NCBI GenBank assembly: GCA_050742455.1
Contig: JBOGIG010000155.1
Coordinates: 1-23,628, forward strand
From: JBOGIG01 sp050742455
GTDB lineage: Bacteria; Actinomycetota; Acidimicrobiia; Acidimicrobiales; JBOGIG01
DNA length: 23,628 nucleotides
Direction: 5' to 3'
The position numbers and the translations under genes are program-made. The notes beneath the pieces are model-generated. The model saw only the letters and a list, made by a program, of their open reading frames with translations, had not been told where the DNA came from and made no database searches. This document shows, one piece after another, positions 1-7,579 of the stretch; the stretch's first letter is position 1; every line of letters begins with the position of its first letter.

Positions 1-488
1 TGGCTCGAGCGGTGCTGGTAGTCACGCATCGAGACGTCATTGACCACGGTCAAACCTGCGATGTAGCCCAGGGCGTCTTCGATCTCGACGTGACGAGCGG
101 CCCGGCCGATGACCAGTCCCAGTTCGACCTCCCAATCAACCTGATGGGAGGTCGCAGGAATGAGAACAGGATCGTTGGGCCCGGTCAGGGAGTCGGCGAA
201 CTTGGCGAACAGGGTCGGGTATTCGGGCCTGGGATGTCCCATTTCGGCTATGTGGGAGGCGTAGTTGAGGCCCAGACAGATGACCTTGGAAGGCCACAAC
301 ACCGGCTGGGCGAATGACACCGAGTCGACAGCCACGTCCAGCCCGTCGGTTTGACGAGCCACCGCCAGCCAATCCGTGCCGCTGGCCAGAAGGGCGCCCA
401 CATCGGCGAATCCGATCTCGACCGCTCGATCCCCTTCCACGCGTACGGCGCTTGTCCCTCTCGGAGTTCGAATCGTGCCCAACCTCAA
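1..488 (-). CDS. Fumarylacetoacetate hydrolase family protein (5' part only)
   Basis: The minus strand from 488 to the left edge encodes 162 residues of an open gene whose 3' end lies outside the window. The residues include GLNYASHIAEMGH, then WEVELGLVIGR and VNDVSMRDYQHRS. These match the FAH fold: the E-x-E pair and the downstream Asp region are the metal-binding part of this family, which hydrolyses or decarboxylates acylpyruvate-type intermediates of aromatic or amino-acid breakdown. The likely start is TTG at 488-486 (peptide MRLGTIRT), because an in-frame stop lies just upstream and a GAAGG/GGGAG purine run precedes the TTG at suitable spacing. Family membership is clear. The substrate cannot be told, since relatives range from fumarylacetoacetase-like enzymes to acylpyruvases and hydroxymuconate isomerases. 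It is divergent from the DUF1800 gene, with about 100 bp between them. Confidence 0.85.
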   Translation of the reverse strand, partial: MRLGTIRTPRGTSAVRVEGDRAVEIGFADVGALLASGTDWLAVARQTDGLDVAVDSVSFAQPVLWPSKVICLGLNYASHIAEMGHPRPEYPTLFAKFADSLTGPNDPVLIPATSHQVDWEVELGLVIGRAARHVEIEDALGYIAGLTVVNDVSMRDYQHRSS

Positions 489-591
489 TGTCGTCTCCCA
501 CCTTCAAATGCCCACGGCTCGATCACAGTTTTCTAATACTCGACTGGCACGATGGTCCCGAGCAAGCCCGCACACAGGACCAGGTCCCGAC

Positions 592-1905
592 ATGACAGAC
601 ACACGATCCGACATCGCCCACCTCTACCGCAGGGCAGGCTTCGGCGCCCTGCCCTCGGAACTGGATGCCGCCGAGGCCCAGGGCTACCAGGCCGCCGTGG
701 CATTTCTCCTCCACCCTCCTTCGCCGACCGGCTCTCCGACCGGTCCCCCGGATCCGACGTTCGCCGCGGCCTTCCCACCCCCCCGCTCAGCTCGAAGCCG
801 GGCATCCAGCCAGGCCGAGCGGCTGGCCTTAGCCCACCAATTGGCCCAGGACCGCCTGGCGCTGGGCACGTGGTGGATGGATCGGATGACCTCGGGTTCG
901 GATCCTCTGGCCGAGAAGATGACCCTTTACTGGCACGGCCATTTCGCCACGTCCATCCAGAAAGTGCGCTACCCGGTGTTGATGTTCCATCAGAACCAGA
1001 TATTCAGGTCCATGGGCCTGGGCAGCTTCGCCACCTTGACCCAGACCGTGGCCAAGAACCCGGCCATGCTGATCTGGCTGGACGCCGGTAGCGACCATAT
1101 ATCCCACCCCAATGAGAATTTCTCCCGCGAACTGATGGAACTTTTCACCCTGGGGCTGGGGAACTACACCGAGGACGATGTCCGCCAGGCTGCTCGCTGC
1201 TTCACTGGTTGGCAAATCGACCGGAGCACCGGAGGCTTCACCCTGCCACCGGCCCAGCACGACAACGGCACCAAGACCTTCCTCGGTCATACCGCCAATC
1301 TGAGTGGTGAGGACGTGATCAGCATCGTCACCCAGGCTCCGGCGGGACAGCGGTTCGTGGCAGCGAGGATGTGGAGCCATTTTGCCTATCCGATCACCCC
1401 CACCGACAAGATCGTGGACGACCTGATCGGAGCTTACGGGGCCAACCTGGACCTATCGGCCCTGATGCAGGCGGTGTTCACCCATCCCCAGTTCCTTTCC
1501 GACCAGGCCCGCTCAGGGCTCATCAAGCAACCCGTGGAATGGGTGGTAGGGGCCCAGAGGGCTCTGAGGACAACCCTTGGCATCCCGGCCACCGAAGCCA
1601 CACTGGCCGCCTTGGGCCAAGTGCCGTTCGCTCCCCCCAATGTCGGAGGCTGGCCGCAAAATGGCTACTGGCTTTCCACCTCGGCCAGCTCCACCCGCCT
1701 GGCCTTTGCCACCGCCCTAGCCCGCAAGGCCGATCTGAAATCGCTGTCCAGCGCCGCGGTCGCCGATCGGCCCGATACCGCGGCACACCTGCTCAGCCTC
1801 GATCCCTGGTCGGCCACCACCGCCTCGGCCCTGGGCCGGGTCTCGTCCGATCCGGTGGCACTGATGGCCCTGGCGCTGGTGTCCCCCGAGTACGTGAGCA
1901 ACTGA
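592..1905 (+). CDS. DUF1800 domain protein
   Basis: The 437-residue product has the hallmarks of DUF1800. There is an N-terminal LYRRAGFG motif, then a central LAEKMTLYWHGHF segment, the very conserved NENFSRELMELFTLG block (about residue 180), TGW, and a C-terminal PPNVGGWPQNGYW. The biochemical role of the family is not established. Its genes commonly sit directly before a DUF1501 gene, as here (17 bp gap). The open frame extends upstream to 376, but that part is Arg/Pro-rich and overlaps the divergent promoter region. I choose ATG 592 because the LYRRAGFG motif normally lies close to the N-terminus. No signal peptide is visible, whereas the partner protein has a Tat signal. Confidence 0.88.
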   Translation: MTDTRSDIAHLYRRAGFGALPSELDAAEAQGYQAAVAFLLHPPSPTGSPTGPPDPTFAAAFPPPRSARSRASSQAERLALAHQLAQDRLALGTWWMDRMTSGSDPLAEKMTLYWHGHFATSIQKVRYPVLMFHQNQIFRSMGLGSFATLTQTVAKNPAMLIWLDAGSDHISHPNENFSRELMELFTLGLGNYTEDDVRQAARCFTGWQIDRSTGGFTLPPAQHDNGTKTFLGHTANLSGEDVISIVTQAPAGQRFVAARMWSHFAYPITPTDKIVDDLIGAYGANLDLSALMQAVFTHPQFLSDQARSGLIKQPVEWVVGAQRALRTTLGIPATEATLAALGQVPFAPPNVGGWPQNGYWLSTSASSTRLAFATALARKADLKSLSSAAVADRPDTAAHLLSLDPWSATTASALGRVSSDPVALMALALVSPEYVSN

Positions 1906-1922
1906 GCCAGGAGGAATCAACC

Positions 1923-3350
1923 ATGACCCAACCTCACCAATCGAACCAACCTCACCAGTCGAGCCACTCGGACCAACCCCGCCAGGCACACGGATTGAGC
2001 CGCCGCCAATTTCTCACCGGGGCGGCAGGGATCGGAGCGCTCGGCGTGGCCGGACTGACCCTGGGTCGGGGTCCCATCGAATCGTTGCTGTCGTCGGCGA
2101 CGCCGGCCAAGGCCGCCGTGGCGGGGACCGGGTCGCCGGCATTGGTCCTCCTCACCCTTTACGGCGGTAATGACGGCCTCAATACCGTGATCCCCTATTC
2201 CGACTCCGCATACCTGTCGGGCCGTGGCACTCTGGCCTACCAACCCAACGAGGTCATTCCAGTCGCCGAGGGTCTGGGCTTTCACCCCAATCTGGTCGGA
2301 TTCAAGCAGCTGTGGCAGGCGGGCCATCTGGCCGTGGTCCGAGGAGTGGGCTACCCCAACCCCAGCTTTAGCCATTTTCGCTCGATGGACATCTGGCAAA
2401 GTGCCAATCCCACGTCGGACGTGGCCACCGGATGGCTGGGACGCTGGCTGGATGCCACGGGAACCGACCCGCTAAGGGCGCTCTCCGTTGGGCCGAACCT
2501 GCCCATGGCACTGACGGGTGCCAAGTCGGGGGGTTCGGCCATCACTGCGGGCTCTCTCAAACTGCCCGGTTCAGCCTTGGAGCAAGCCGGATTTCAGGCT
2601 TTGCAGATACAAGGGTCAAATGCACCCGCCCTTTACACTCAAGTGGCCCAATCGGGTAGGGACATGCTTCGCGTCCAGCACAGCCTGGTGGACCTGCTGG
2701 GACCCAACGGCCTGGACAGCCTGGCGACCCACAAGCTGCATCCCACCAAGGCGCCGGCCCCCGGCACCCCCAGCACCGCACCATCGGGGGTCGGGAGCAC
2801 CGCGCCATCGGGGGCCGGGAGCACCGCGCCATCGGGGGTCGGGAGCACCGCGCCATCGGGGGCCGGGAATTATGCCGGAGTTCTCGGTTCTCAACTGGAC
2901 CTGGTCACCCGGCTGATCAAGGCCGGCTCCCCCACCCGGGTCTACGGAGTGAGCCTGGGCAGCTTTGACACCCACGCCAACGAGAAGGCGGATCAATCCC
3001 AGCTCTTGGCCGAGATGGATGCCGCGGTCACCTCTTTTGTCAACGGCCTGGTGGGGGAACCCCATGGACACAACACCGTCCTGATGGCCTATTCGGAGTT
3101 CGGCCGCCGGGTGGCCGGAAACGCCAGTGGGGGAACCGACCACGGTTCGGCGGGGCCGGTGTTCGTGGCCGGTCCGTCGGTCAAGGGCGGCTTTTATGGG
3201 GACGAGCCGAGCCTGACCAAGCTGGTCGACGGCAACCTGATCTTCACTACCGACTTCCGGTCCGTTTACGCCACCGTCCTGGCCAATGTCTTGGGCGAGG
3301 ATCCCAAGGTCAGTCTGGGACAGGCTTACCCCTCCATAGCATTCGTGTGA
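1923..3350 (+). CDS. DUF1501 family protein with Tat signal
   Basis: 475 residues. The start is ATG 1923, preceded by a perfect AGGAGG (1909-1914) at 8-nt spacing. The frame is open further upstream, but that stretch is antisense-like and overlaps the DUF1800 gene. The N-terminus has a short Gln/His/Ser-rich head, then LSRRQFLTGAAGIGALG, a twin-arginine signal with a hydrophobic h-region, so the folded protein is probably exported by Tat. The body matches DUF1501 (sulfatase/alkaline-phosphatase-like fold): LLTLYGGNDGLNTVIPY, a GVGYPNPSFSHFRSMDIWQ block, and YSEFGRRVAGNASGGTDHG near the C-terminus. Residues 284-315 are a Ser/Thr/Ala/Pro/Gly tandem repeat inserted in the fold (see the repeat entry). 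It is likely co-transcribed with the DUF1800 gene. The biochemical function of the pair is unknown. Confidence 0.9.
   Translation: MTQPHQSNQPHQSSHSDQPRQAHGLSRRQFLTGAAGIGALGVAGLTLGRGPIESLLSSATPAKAAVAGTGSPALVLLTLYGGNDGLNTVIPYSDSAYLSGRGTLAYQPNEVIPVAEGLGFHPNLVGFKQLWQAGHLAVVRGVGYPNPSFSHFRSMDIWQSANPTSDVATGWLGRWLDATGTDPLRALSVGPNLPMALTGAKSGGSAITAGSLKLPGSALEQAGFQALQIQGSNAPALYTQVAQSGRDMLRVQHSLVDLLGPNGLDSLATHKLHPTKAPAPGTPSTAPSGVGSTAPSGAGSTAPSGVGSTAPSGAGNYAGVLGSQLDLVTRLIKAGSPTRVYGVSLGSFDTHANEKADQSQLLAEMDAAVTSFVNGLVGEPHGHNTVLMAYSEFGRRVAGNASGGTDHGSAGPVFVAGPSVKGGFYGDEPSLTKLVDGNLIFTTDFRSVYATVLANVLGEDPKVSLGQAYPSIAFV
2772..2867. repeat. 4 x 24-bp in-frame tandem repeat in the DUF1501 gene
   Basis: Four consecutive 24-bp units (2772, 2796, 2820, 2844) encode STAPSGVG and STAPSGAG in strict alternation, so the higher-order unit is 48 bp. 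The copies are nearly identical at DNA level, which suggests recent slippage or recombination. The encoded segment is a flexible, Ser/Thr-rich loop and a plausible glycosylation target in an exported protein. Confidence 0.95.
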
Positions 3351-3369
3351 AACACAGGGGCAGGGGCCA

Positions 3370-3386
3370 GGCCGGCTGGGTCGGCC
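3370..3386. terminator. Possible hairpin between convergent genes
   Basis: GGCCG and CGGCC flank a 7-nt loop in the 92-bp gap between the DUF1501 gene and the convergent SpoIID-domain gene. The stem is short and there is no T-tract on either side, so the terminator role rests mainly on location. Confidence 0.25.
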
Positions 3387-3442
3387 CGTGTGGCCGGGAT
3401 GGTGACCGGAGGGACGTCGGGCTGGTGAGGCCGCGCACGGAG

Positions 3443-5515
3443 TCAGCCGGGGACGCCGACGACGCCCAGCACGCCGCCGGGATAGCCGGGCACCACCTGG
3501 GTGACATCGCCCATGATGGGGGCGTCGCCGAAGCTGTACACCTTTCCGGCCGCAGTGGCCATCAGATAGCCCGATCCGGTCAGGGCGCCATAGATACCCA
3601 CGGCCTGGCCCGATATCCCGATACCGGGTAGCGAACCGTCGAATGCGGCATCTCCGTAGTTGAAGATGCCCCCGTCGGCCGCCACCAACCAGTAGCCGCC
3701 GCCATCAGGCGTACGAGCCATACCGATCATGGGCTGGGCCAGGCGGATGGCCCCGGTGGAGCCGTAGAAATGGGCGTTGCCGAAGCTGAATATGCCACCG
3801 TCGGAGGCCACCAGCCAGTAGCCCCCGCCGTCGGGGGTGGCGGACATGCCCACGATGGGCCGATTGAGGCGGATCGCCCCGGTGGAGCCGTAGAAATGGG
3901 CGTTGCCGAAGCTGAATATGCCACCGTCGGAGGCCACCAGCCAGTAGCCCCCGCCGTCGGGGGTGGCGGCCATGCCCACCACCGGCTTGTTCAACTTGAT
4001 GTTCCCGGTGGAGCCGTAGAAATGGGCGTTGCCGAAGTTGAATATGCCCCCGTCGGATGCGTACTCCCAGTATCCGCCGATCCCACCGCTGGCGGTGCCG
4101 CCTATTTCGAACCAGTTGGAGCGCAACGAGAAGTCGGCTGCAAACGTATCCCCGCTGAGTTTGACCGATCCGGCGGAACCGATCACGGTCAGGGACTCGA
4201 CCCTGCCGCCGAGGTCGCCCAGACCGTTGCGGGCGGTGACCTCGATGGTGGACAGCGCTCCGATCTGGGGGAACTGAGCCTGGATGTCGCTCACGTTGAT
4301 GGAGTCGGTCCAGTTGTGGTTGGGATTGCCGTAAGCCACGCTGGCGGCGTCGCCGTCATCGACCACGGCCGGGAACTGTCCCCCGGCGGTGTAACCCCCG
4401 GTGGAGGAGGAGAACTCGGTTCGGGCCACGGCCCCATTGGCCAGGAGACGCACCTGTCCGGCCGTGTCGGCGATGGCAATGTCGGAATGAGGGGCCTCGG
4501 CCAACTCCCCGCCGTAGACCTGACAACTGGTGGTGTCACAAATGTCGGCGTATCCCCCTACAGAACCCGGGCCGGACAGGGCATAGGAGCGGGCCGCCAC
4601 CGCCTGCACCTCCAGCGCCTGGAAACCCTGGGGCTGACCCTGGGGTCCGGCCGACCCCAGGGTGGCCCAGTAATCGGGTGATTCTGAGGGCACGACGCCC
4701 CGGAGGTATGACTCGATGGGCAGGATGTTCACGGTACGAGAGGCGCCTTGGAAGTCGGCTGCCTGGATCTGTCCCCGGTACCACTTGATGGGGTTCATGC
4801 ACAGCTGCAGGAGCTGGGACTGGGCCGCGTTAGGGTCCATGCTCGCCGGGGTGGCCACCGGAGGGAGGCTAGAGGTACCCACCGCCGTCCATCCGCCCTG
4901 GCCGGCGCAACCCCCCGAGGCGTAGATGGTCCAGCTTCCTGCGTTGTCCCTCATCATCGCCCCGGTGCCGGCGGCGTAGGGAATGGACGTAGTGGACGTG
5001 GCCACGGTGAAGGCCGAAGTCGAGGTCACGATCACGTCGTTGTTGGAGTTCTCGTCGATGCGGACCCGGATGGGGCTGTTGGCCGACACCGCCATGGTCG
5101 TGCCGCCGTAATAGTGGTCAAGTATCCACGAATAGGACTGGCCGGACACGGCATAGCCCAAGGCACCCCACTGGCCCGCCCCCCGGCCGTGGCCATAGCC
5201 GTGGCCGATCAGCTTGACCTGGCCGTTCACGAATGCGCTGCGCTCGGAAGGCGACCTCGACGGCTGAGAGGCGGCGTTGGCGGCGGGAACGCCCGACCCG
5301 GTGGACAGGGCTGAGGCAGCCACGATAACCGCGGCCCAAACGGCCACCCTGACCCTGGCCCAGATGGCCACCCTGGCGGCCAAGGCCCAGATGGCCACCC
5401 TGGCGGCCCTGGCCCAGATGGCCGGCCTGGCCTTGGCCGCCACCCTTCGCCGGGCCCACCCACGGCTGTCCCCTGGGCGCTCTTTACGGCCATGTCCACC
5501 GCCTGTGGGCGTCAC
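3443..5515 (-). CDS. Secreted SpoIID/LytB-domain protein with C-terminal 42-aa repeats
   Basis: 690 residues, starting at GTG 5515 with an upstream AGGATAGGGGG. Residues 29-62 form a repeated Ala/Trp-rich hydrophobic segment ending in an AANA-AS signal-peptidase-like site near residue 80. Residues about 100-470 resemble the SpoIID/LytB family: GHGYGHGRGAGQWGALGYA, ESYLRGVVPSESP (E278 matches the catalytic Glu position of SpoIID lytic transglycosylases), EVQAVAARSYAL, DTTSCQVYGG and STGGYTAGG. The domain acts on peptidoglycan in SpoIID and LytB. From residue 480 to the end there are five repeats, the first three nearly identical (GGYW..ASDGGIF.FGNAHFYGSTG). In this kind of protein such repeats are a probable surface or cell-wall binding region, but that is inference. 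It is the last gene of the minus-strand run and has 122 bp of upstream sequence that could carry its own promoter. Confidence 0.88.
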   Translation of the reverse strand: MTPTGGGHGRKERPGDSRGWARRRVAAKARPAIWARAARVAIWALAARVAIWARVRVAVWAAVIVAASALSTGSGVPAANAASQPSRSPSERSAFVNGQVKLIGHGYGHGRGAGQWGALGYAVSGQSYSWILDHYYGGTTMAVSANSPIRVRIDENSNNDVIVTSTSAFTVATSTTSIPYAAGTGAMMRDNAGSWTIYASGGCAGQGGWTAVGTSSLPPVATPASMDPNAAQSQLLQLCMNPIKWYRGQIQAADFQGASRTVNILPIESYLRGVVPSESPDYWATLGSAGPQGQPQGFQALEVQAVAARSYALSGPGSVGGYADICDTTSCQVYGGELAEAPHSDIAIADTAGQVRLLANGAVARTEFSSSTGGYTAGGQFPAVVDDGDAASVAYGNPNHNWTDSINVSDIQAQFPQIGALSTIEVTARNGLGDLGGRVESLTVIGSAGSVKLSGDTFAADFSLRSNWFEIGGTASGGIGGYWEYASDGGIFNFGNAHFYGSTGNIKLNKPVVGMAATPDGGGYWLVASDGGIFSFGNAHFYGSTGAIRLNRPIVGMSATPDGGGYWLVASDGGIFSFGNAHFYGSTGAIRLAQPMIGMARTPDGGGYWLVAADGGIFNYGDAAFDGSLPGIGISGQAVGIYGALTGSGYLMATAAGKVYSFGDAPIMGDVTQVVPGYPGGVLGVVGVPG
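3446..4078. repeat. Five tandem 126-bp (42-aa) repeat units in the SpoIID-domain gene
   Basis: On the minus strand the units run 4078-3953, 3952-3827, 3826-3701, 3700-3575 and 3574-3446. The first three share long near-identical DNA tracts; for example the same 'ccggtggagccgtagaaatg' tract recurs at 3753, 3879 and 4005. The last two have diverged. The protein consensus is GGYWLVASDGGIFSFGNAHFYGSTG, then a variable linker and GMAATPDG. Confidence 0.97.
5333..5437. repeat. 27-bp tandem repeat encoding the N-terminal hydrophobic segment
   Basis: Three 27-bp units (5357, 5384, 5411) plus a shorter 24-bp unit at 5333 share the core 'ggcccagatggccaccctgg' on the plus strand. Translated on the minus strand they give 9-residue repeats of the type ARVAIWALA, with Trp at residues 34, 43, 52 and 60 of the SpoIID-domain protein. 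Confidence 0.93.
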
Positions 5516-5637
5516 CGTCCCCCTATCCTTCTGTTGCCATTGTTGCCAATGTTGTTATTGAGCAAAAGGTTACAAAGTGTGGGGCTCGGCCACAAGCCCT
5601 GCGTGGTTGCCGCGGCGGTGCGGCAGGGCGCCAGCGC

Positions 5638-7491
5638 TCAACTCGCGGCGATGGCCACCACCGGCCTGTTGAGGGCCTTGTTGGCCTCCGAGCCGAAGTA
5701 GCCGGCGTCCCCGAAGGAAAAGACCCCGCCGTCCGCCGCCACCAGCCAGTAGCCGGCTCCGTCTGGGGTGGCGGCCATGGCCACCACCGGCTTGTTGAGG
5801 GCCTTGTTGGCCTCCGAGCCGAAGTAGCCGGCGTCCCCGAAGGACAAGACACTGCCGTCCGCCGCCGCCAGCCAGTAGGCCTGCGTGAGGCTCCGTCTCG
5901 CCACGCTTAGCATGGCGGCGCCTGAGGAGCCAGCGTGGGTGGAGTCACCGGAGTAGGTCCCTGTGATCGTGTCGGCGCCCACCGGGGCGTCGGTGGCGGT
6001 GCAGTTGGCGCCGCCATGGGACAAGATGGCGGTGCACAGCGCGGCCGCACCGCTGGTGAAGGCCACGGTGCCGCTCGGTGTCGAAGCGGACGAAGCAACG
6101 CTCGCCGAGTAGCTGACCATCGCTCCTTGGGTGACCGAGCCCGGCGCAACAGCTACCGATGTGGCAGTCGAAGCCATGGCGCCGTTGACGACCTCGGTAA
6201 GGGGGAAGGCGCTCGACGAGGTGAAGCCGGCGTCTCCTGAGTAGATCGCCCCGACCGTGTGCGACCCGGCACTGGAGTAGGTAACCGAGCACGTGGCCTG
6301 CTGGGTGGTCACGTTCACCGTCACTGCTCCACATCCGCTGATCGTGGTTCCCCCGTCTGTGAAGTCGACCGTGCCTCCACTTGGAGACGGGTTGACTGTT
6401 GCCGTGAACGTGACCTGGTGGCCCACTGTCGAGGGGTTGGATGAGGGGGCGAGGGAGGTGGTAGTGCTCGTGGTCGGCGGCGGGGGTGGGGGTGCCGTCA
6501 CGGTCAAGGTGTGGGCGGCATCGGAGCTTCCAGCGAAATCCAACCCTGGATTGTAGGTGGCGTCGATGGTGTAGGTCCCAGTAACGGTGGAGGCGGGCAG
6601 GGAATAGCTCACACTGGCCGAGCCGGCACTCACGGTCGAAGAGGTCGTCGGCGTGCCGATCACGGTCGTGCCCTGCTTTACGGTGAAGGTCACGGTCCCC
6701 TCGTTCACCCTCCCGGCGCCCGAGGTGACCAAGGCATCGAGCGTGACGATATGGGCCGAGGTGGAAAAGGTCGCCGAGGCGTCGCTTCCCGTGGTGTTGG
6801 TGGTGTCTGTCACCGCCGCGGTCGCCACCGAGGCGACCGTGGTCTGGCCGCCCCCGGAGCTTTTCGCCGTCACCTGGACCCGTAGAGCCTCACCCAGCTG
6901 GGTGACCGTCGGGGTGAAGGTCTGTGAGCTGGCGCCCGCGATGTCGTTCCAGCGGCCTGCGGAGTCCTGGTACTGCCACCCAAAGCCGTAAGCGACCACG
7001 TTGCCGTTCCAGGCCCCCGTCGTCGCCACGAGCTTTTGGCCCACGACCGCAGATCCCAGGACCGAGACGCCGCCTTCGTAATTCGGCGAGGAACCCGGGC
7101 ACGAGGGCGAGCTCAGGTTTCCCGTCGCCGTCTGGCCGAGCAGGTTCCAAGTAACCCCCGTATCCCTGGTGAGATCCACCACCGTGCTCCACGCGAAGTT
7201 GTTGATTCCCGCGAGAAATACGGTGGGTTGGGCGCGATTGGCAGGGTTCGGGGACATGAAGTTATCCGGACCGTAGGGGACGATCACGGGGCCGGAGTTG
7301 TCGCTCACGTAGCCGAAGTACACGGTGAGGAGCTGGTTGGGCTGGTCGTAGGAGACGCAGTTCACCAAGGGAAAGATTCCGGTCTGGGCCGAGGCCGTGC
7401 CAGCGCCGAGGCCCGCCACGAGGCCCGTGGCGCCCACCGTCGCCAGGAGCAGGCGACAAGAGACTGCGCGAAGCGAAGTGCCGCGGACCAT
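5638..7491 (-). CDS. Secreted Ig-like repeat protein with two C-terminal 42-aa surface repeats
   Basis: 617 residues from ATG 7491. The alternative GTG 7560 would add 23 residues in front of the signal peptide, and neither start has a convincing ribosome site. Residues 1-35 are a Sec signal peptide ending in GTASA. The middle has a segment with GWQYQDSAGRWNDIAGASSQTF (a cell-surface Ig-like module) and at least three bacterial Ig-like domains of the Big_3/Big_5 type (TGTYTIDATYNPG, GAIYSGDAGFTSS, TGTYSGDSTHAGS). A PPPPPPTTSTTT linker precedes the second Ig domain. The last 81 residues are two units of the repeat also found in the neighbouring SpoIID protein, and the protein stops inside the second unit. 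No catalytic domain is visible, so an adhesive or cell-wall structural role is likely. It follows the glycosyltransferase gene by about 90 bp. Confidence 0.82.
   Translation of the reverse strand: MVRGTSLRAVSCRLLLATVGATGLVAGLGAGTASAQTGIFPLVNCVSYDQPNQLLTVYFGYVSDNSGPVIVPYGPDNFMSPNPANRAQPTVFLAGINNFAWSTVVDLTRDTGVTWNLLGQTATGNLSSPSCPGSSPNYEGGVSVLGSAVVGQKLVATTGAWNGNVVAYGFGWQYQDSAGRWNDIAGASSQTFTPTVTQLGEALRVQVTAKSSGGGQTTVASVATAAVTDTTNTTGSDASATFSTSAHIVTLDALVTSGAGRVNEGTVTFTVKQGTTVIGTPTTSSTVSAGSASVSYSLPASTVTGTYTIDATYNPGLDFAGSSDAAHTLTVTAPPPPPPTTSTTTSLAPSSNPSTVGHQVTFTATVNPSPSGGTVDFTDGGTTISGCGAVTVNVTTQQATCSVTYSSAGSHTVGAIYSGDAGFTSSSAFPLTEVVNGAMASTATSVAVAPGSVTQGAMVSYSASVASSASTPSGTVAFTSGAAALCTAILSHGGANCTATDAPVGADTITGTYSGDSTHAGSSGAAMLSVARRSLTQAYWLAAADGSVLSFGDAGYFGSEANKALNKPVVAMAATPDGAGYWLVAADGGVFSFGDAGYFGSEANKALNRPVVAIAAS
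5641..5883. repeat. Two 126-bp-class repeat units at the 3' end of the Ig-like gene
   Basis: On the minus strand the units are 5883-5758 (42 aa, complete) and 5757-5641 (39 aa, cut off by TGA). Both carry SFGDAGYFGSEANKALN and are close DNA copies. They belong to the same family as the repeats at 3446-4078 but form a separate subgroup. Confidence 0.95.
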
Positions 7492-7579
7492 GCGGAATCG
7501 ATTTCCGATCTCAGGTGGACATATTGTTGGCGAACCGTTGTGTTTGTTGTCTACACCCACAAGACCCCACCCGCAATGA

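Noticed and set aside
1371..1922. Upstream extension of the DUF1501 frame
   Set aside because: It overlaps the DUF1800 coding sequence, is Arg/Pro-rich, and ATG 1923 has a perfect AGGAGG and a Tat signal right behind it.
3446..4078. Regular repeats that could suggest a CRISPR array
   Set aside because: The 126-bp units are contiguous, in frame and encode a protein repeat; there are no short repeats separated by unique spacers.
3770..4681. 303-aa plus-strand open frame
   Set aside because: It is antisense to the SpoIID-domain gene and its repetition merely mirrors the coding repeats; Gly/His/Val-rich with no recognisable motif.
5516..5637. Possible riboswitch upstream of the peptidoglycan-active SpoIID protein
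   Set aside because: Cyclic-di-AMP riboswitches precede some actinobacterial wall enzymes, but I could not see the conserved core in these 122 bp.
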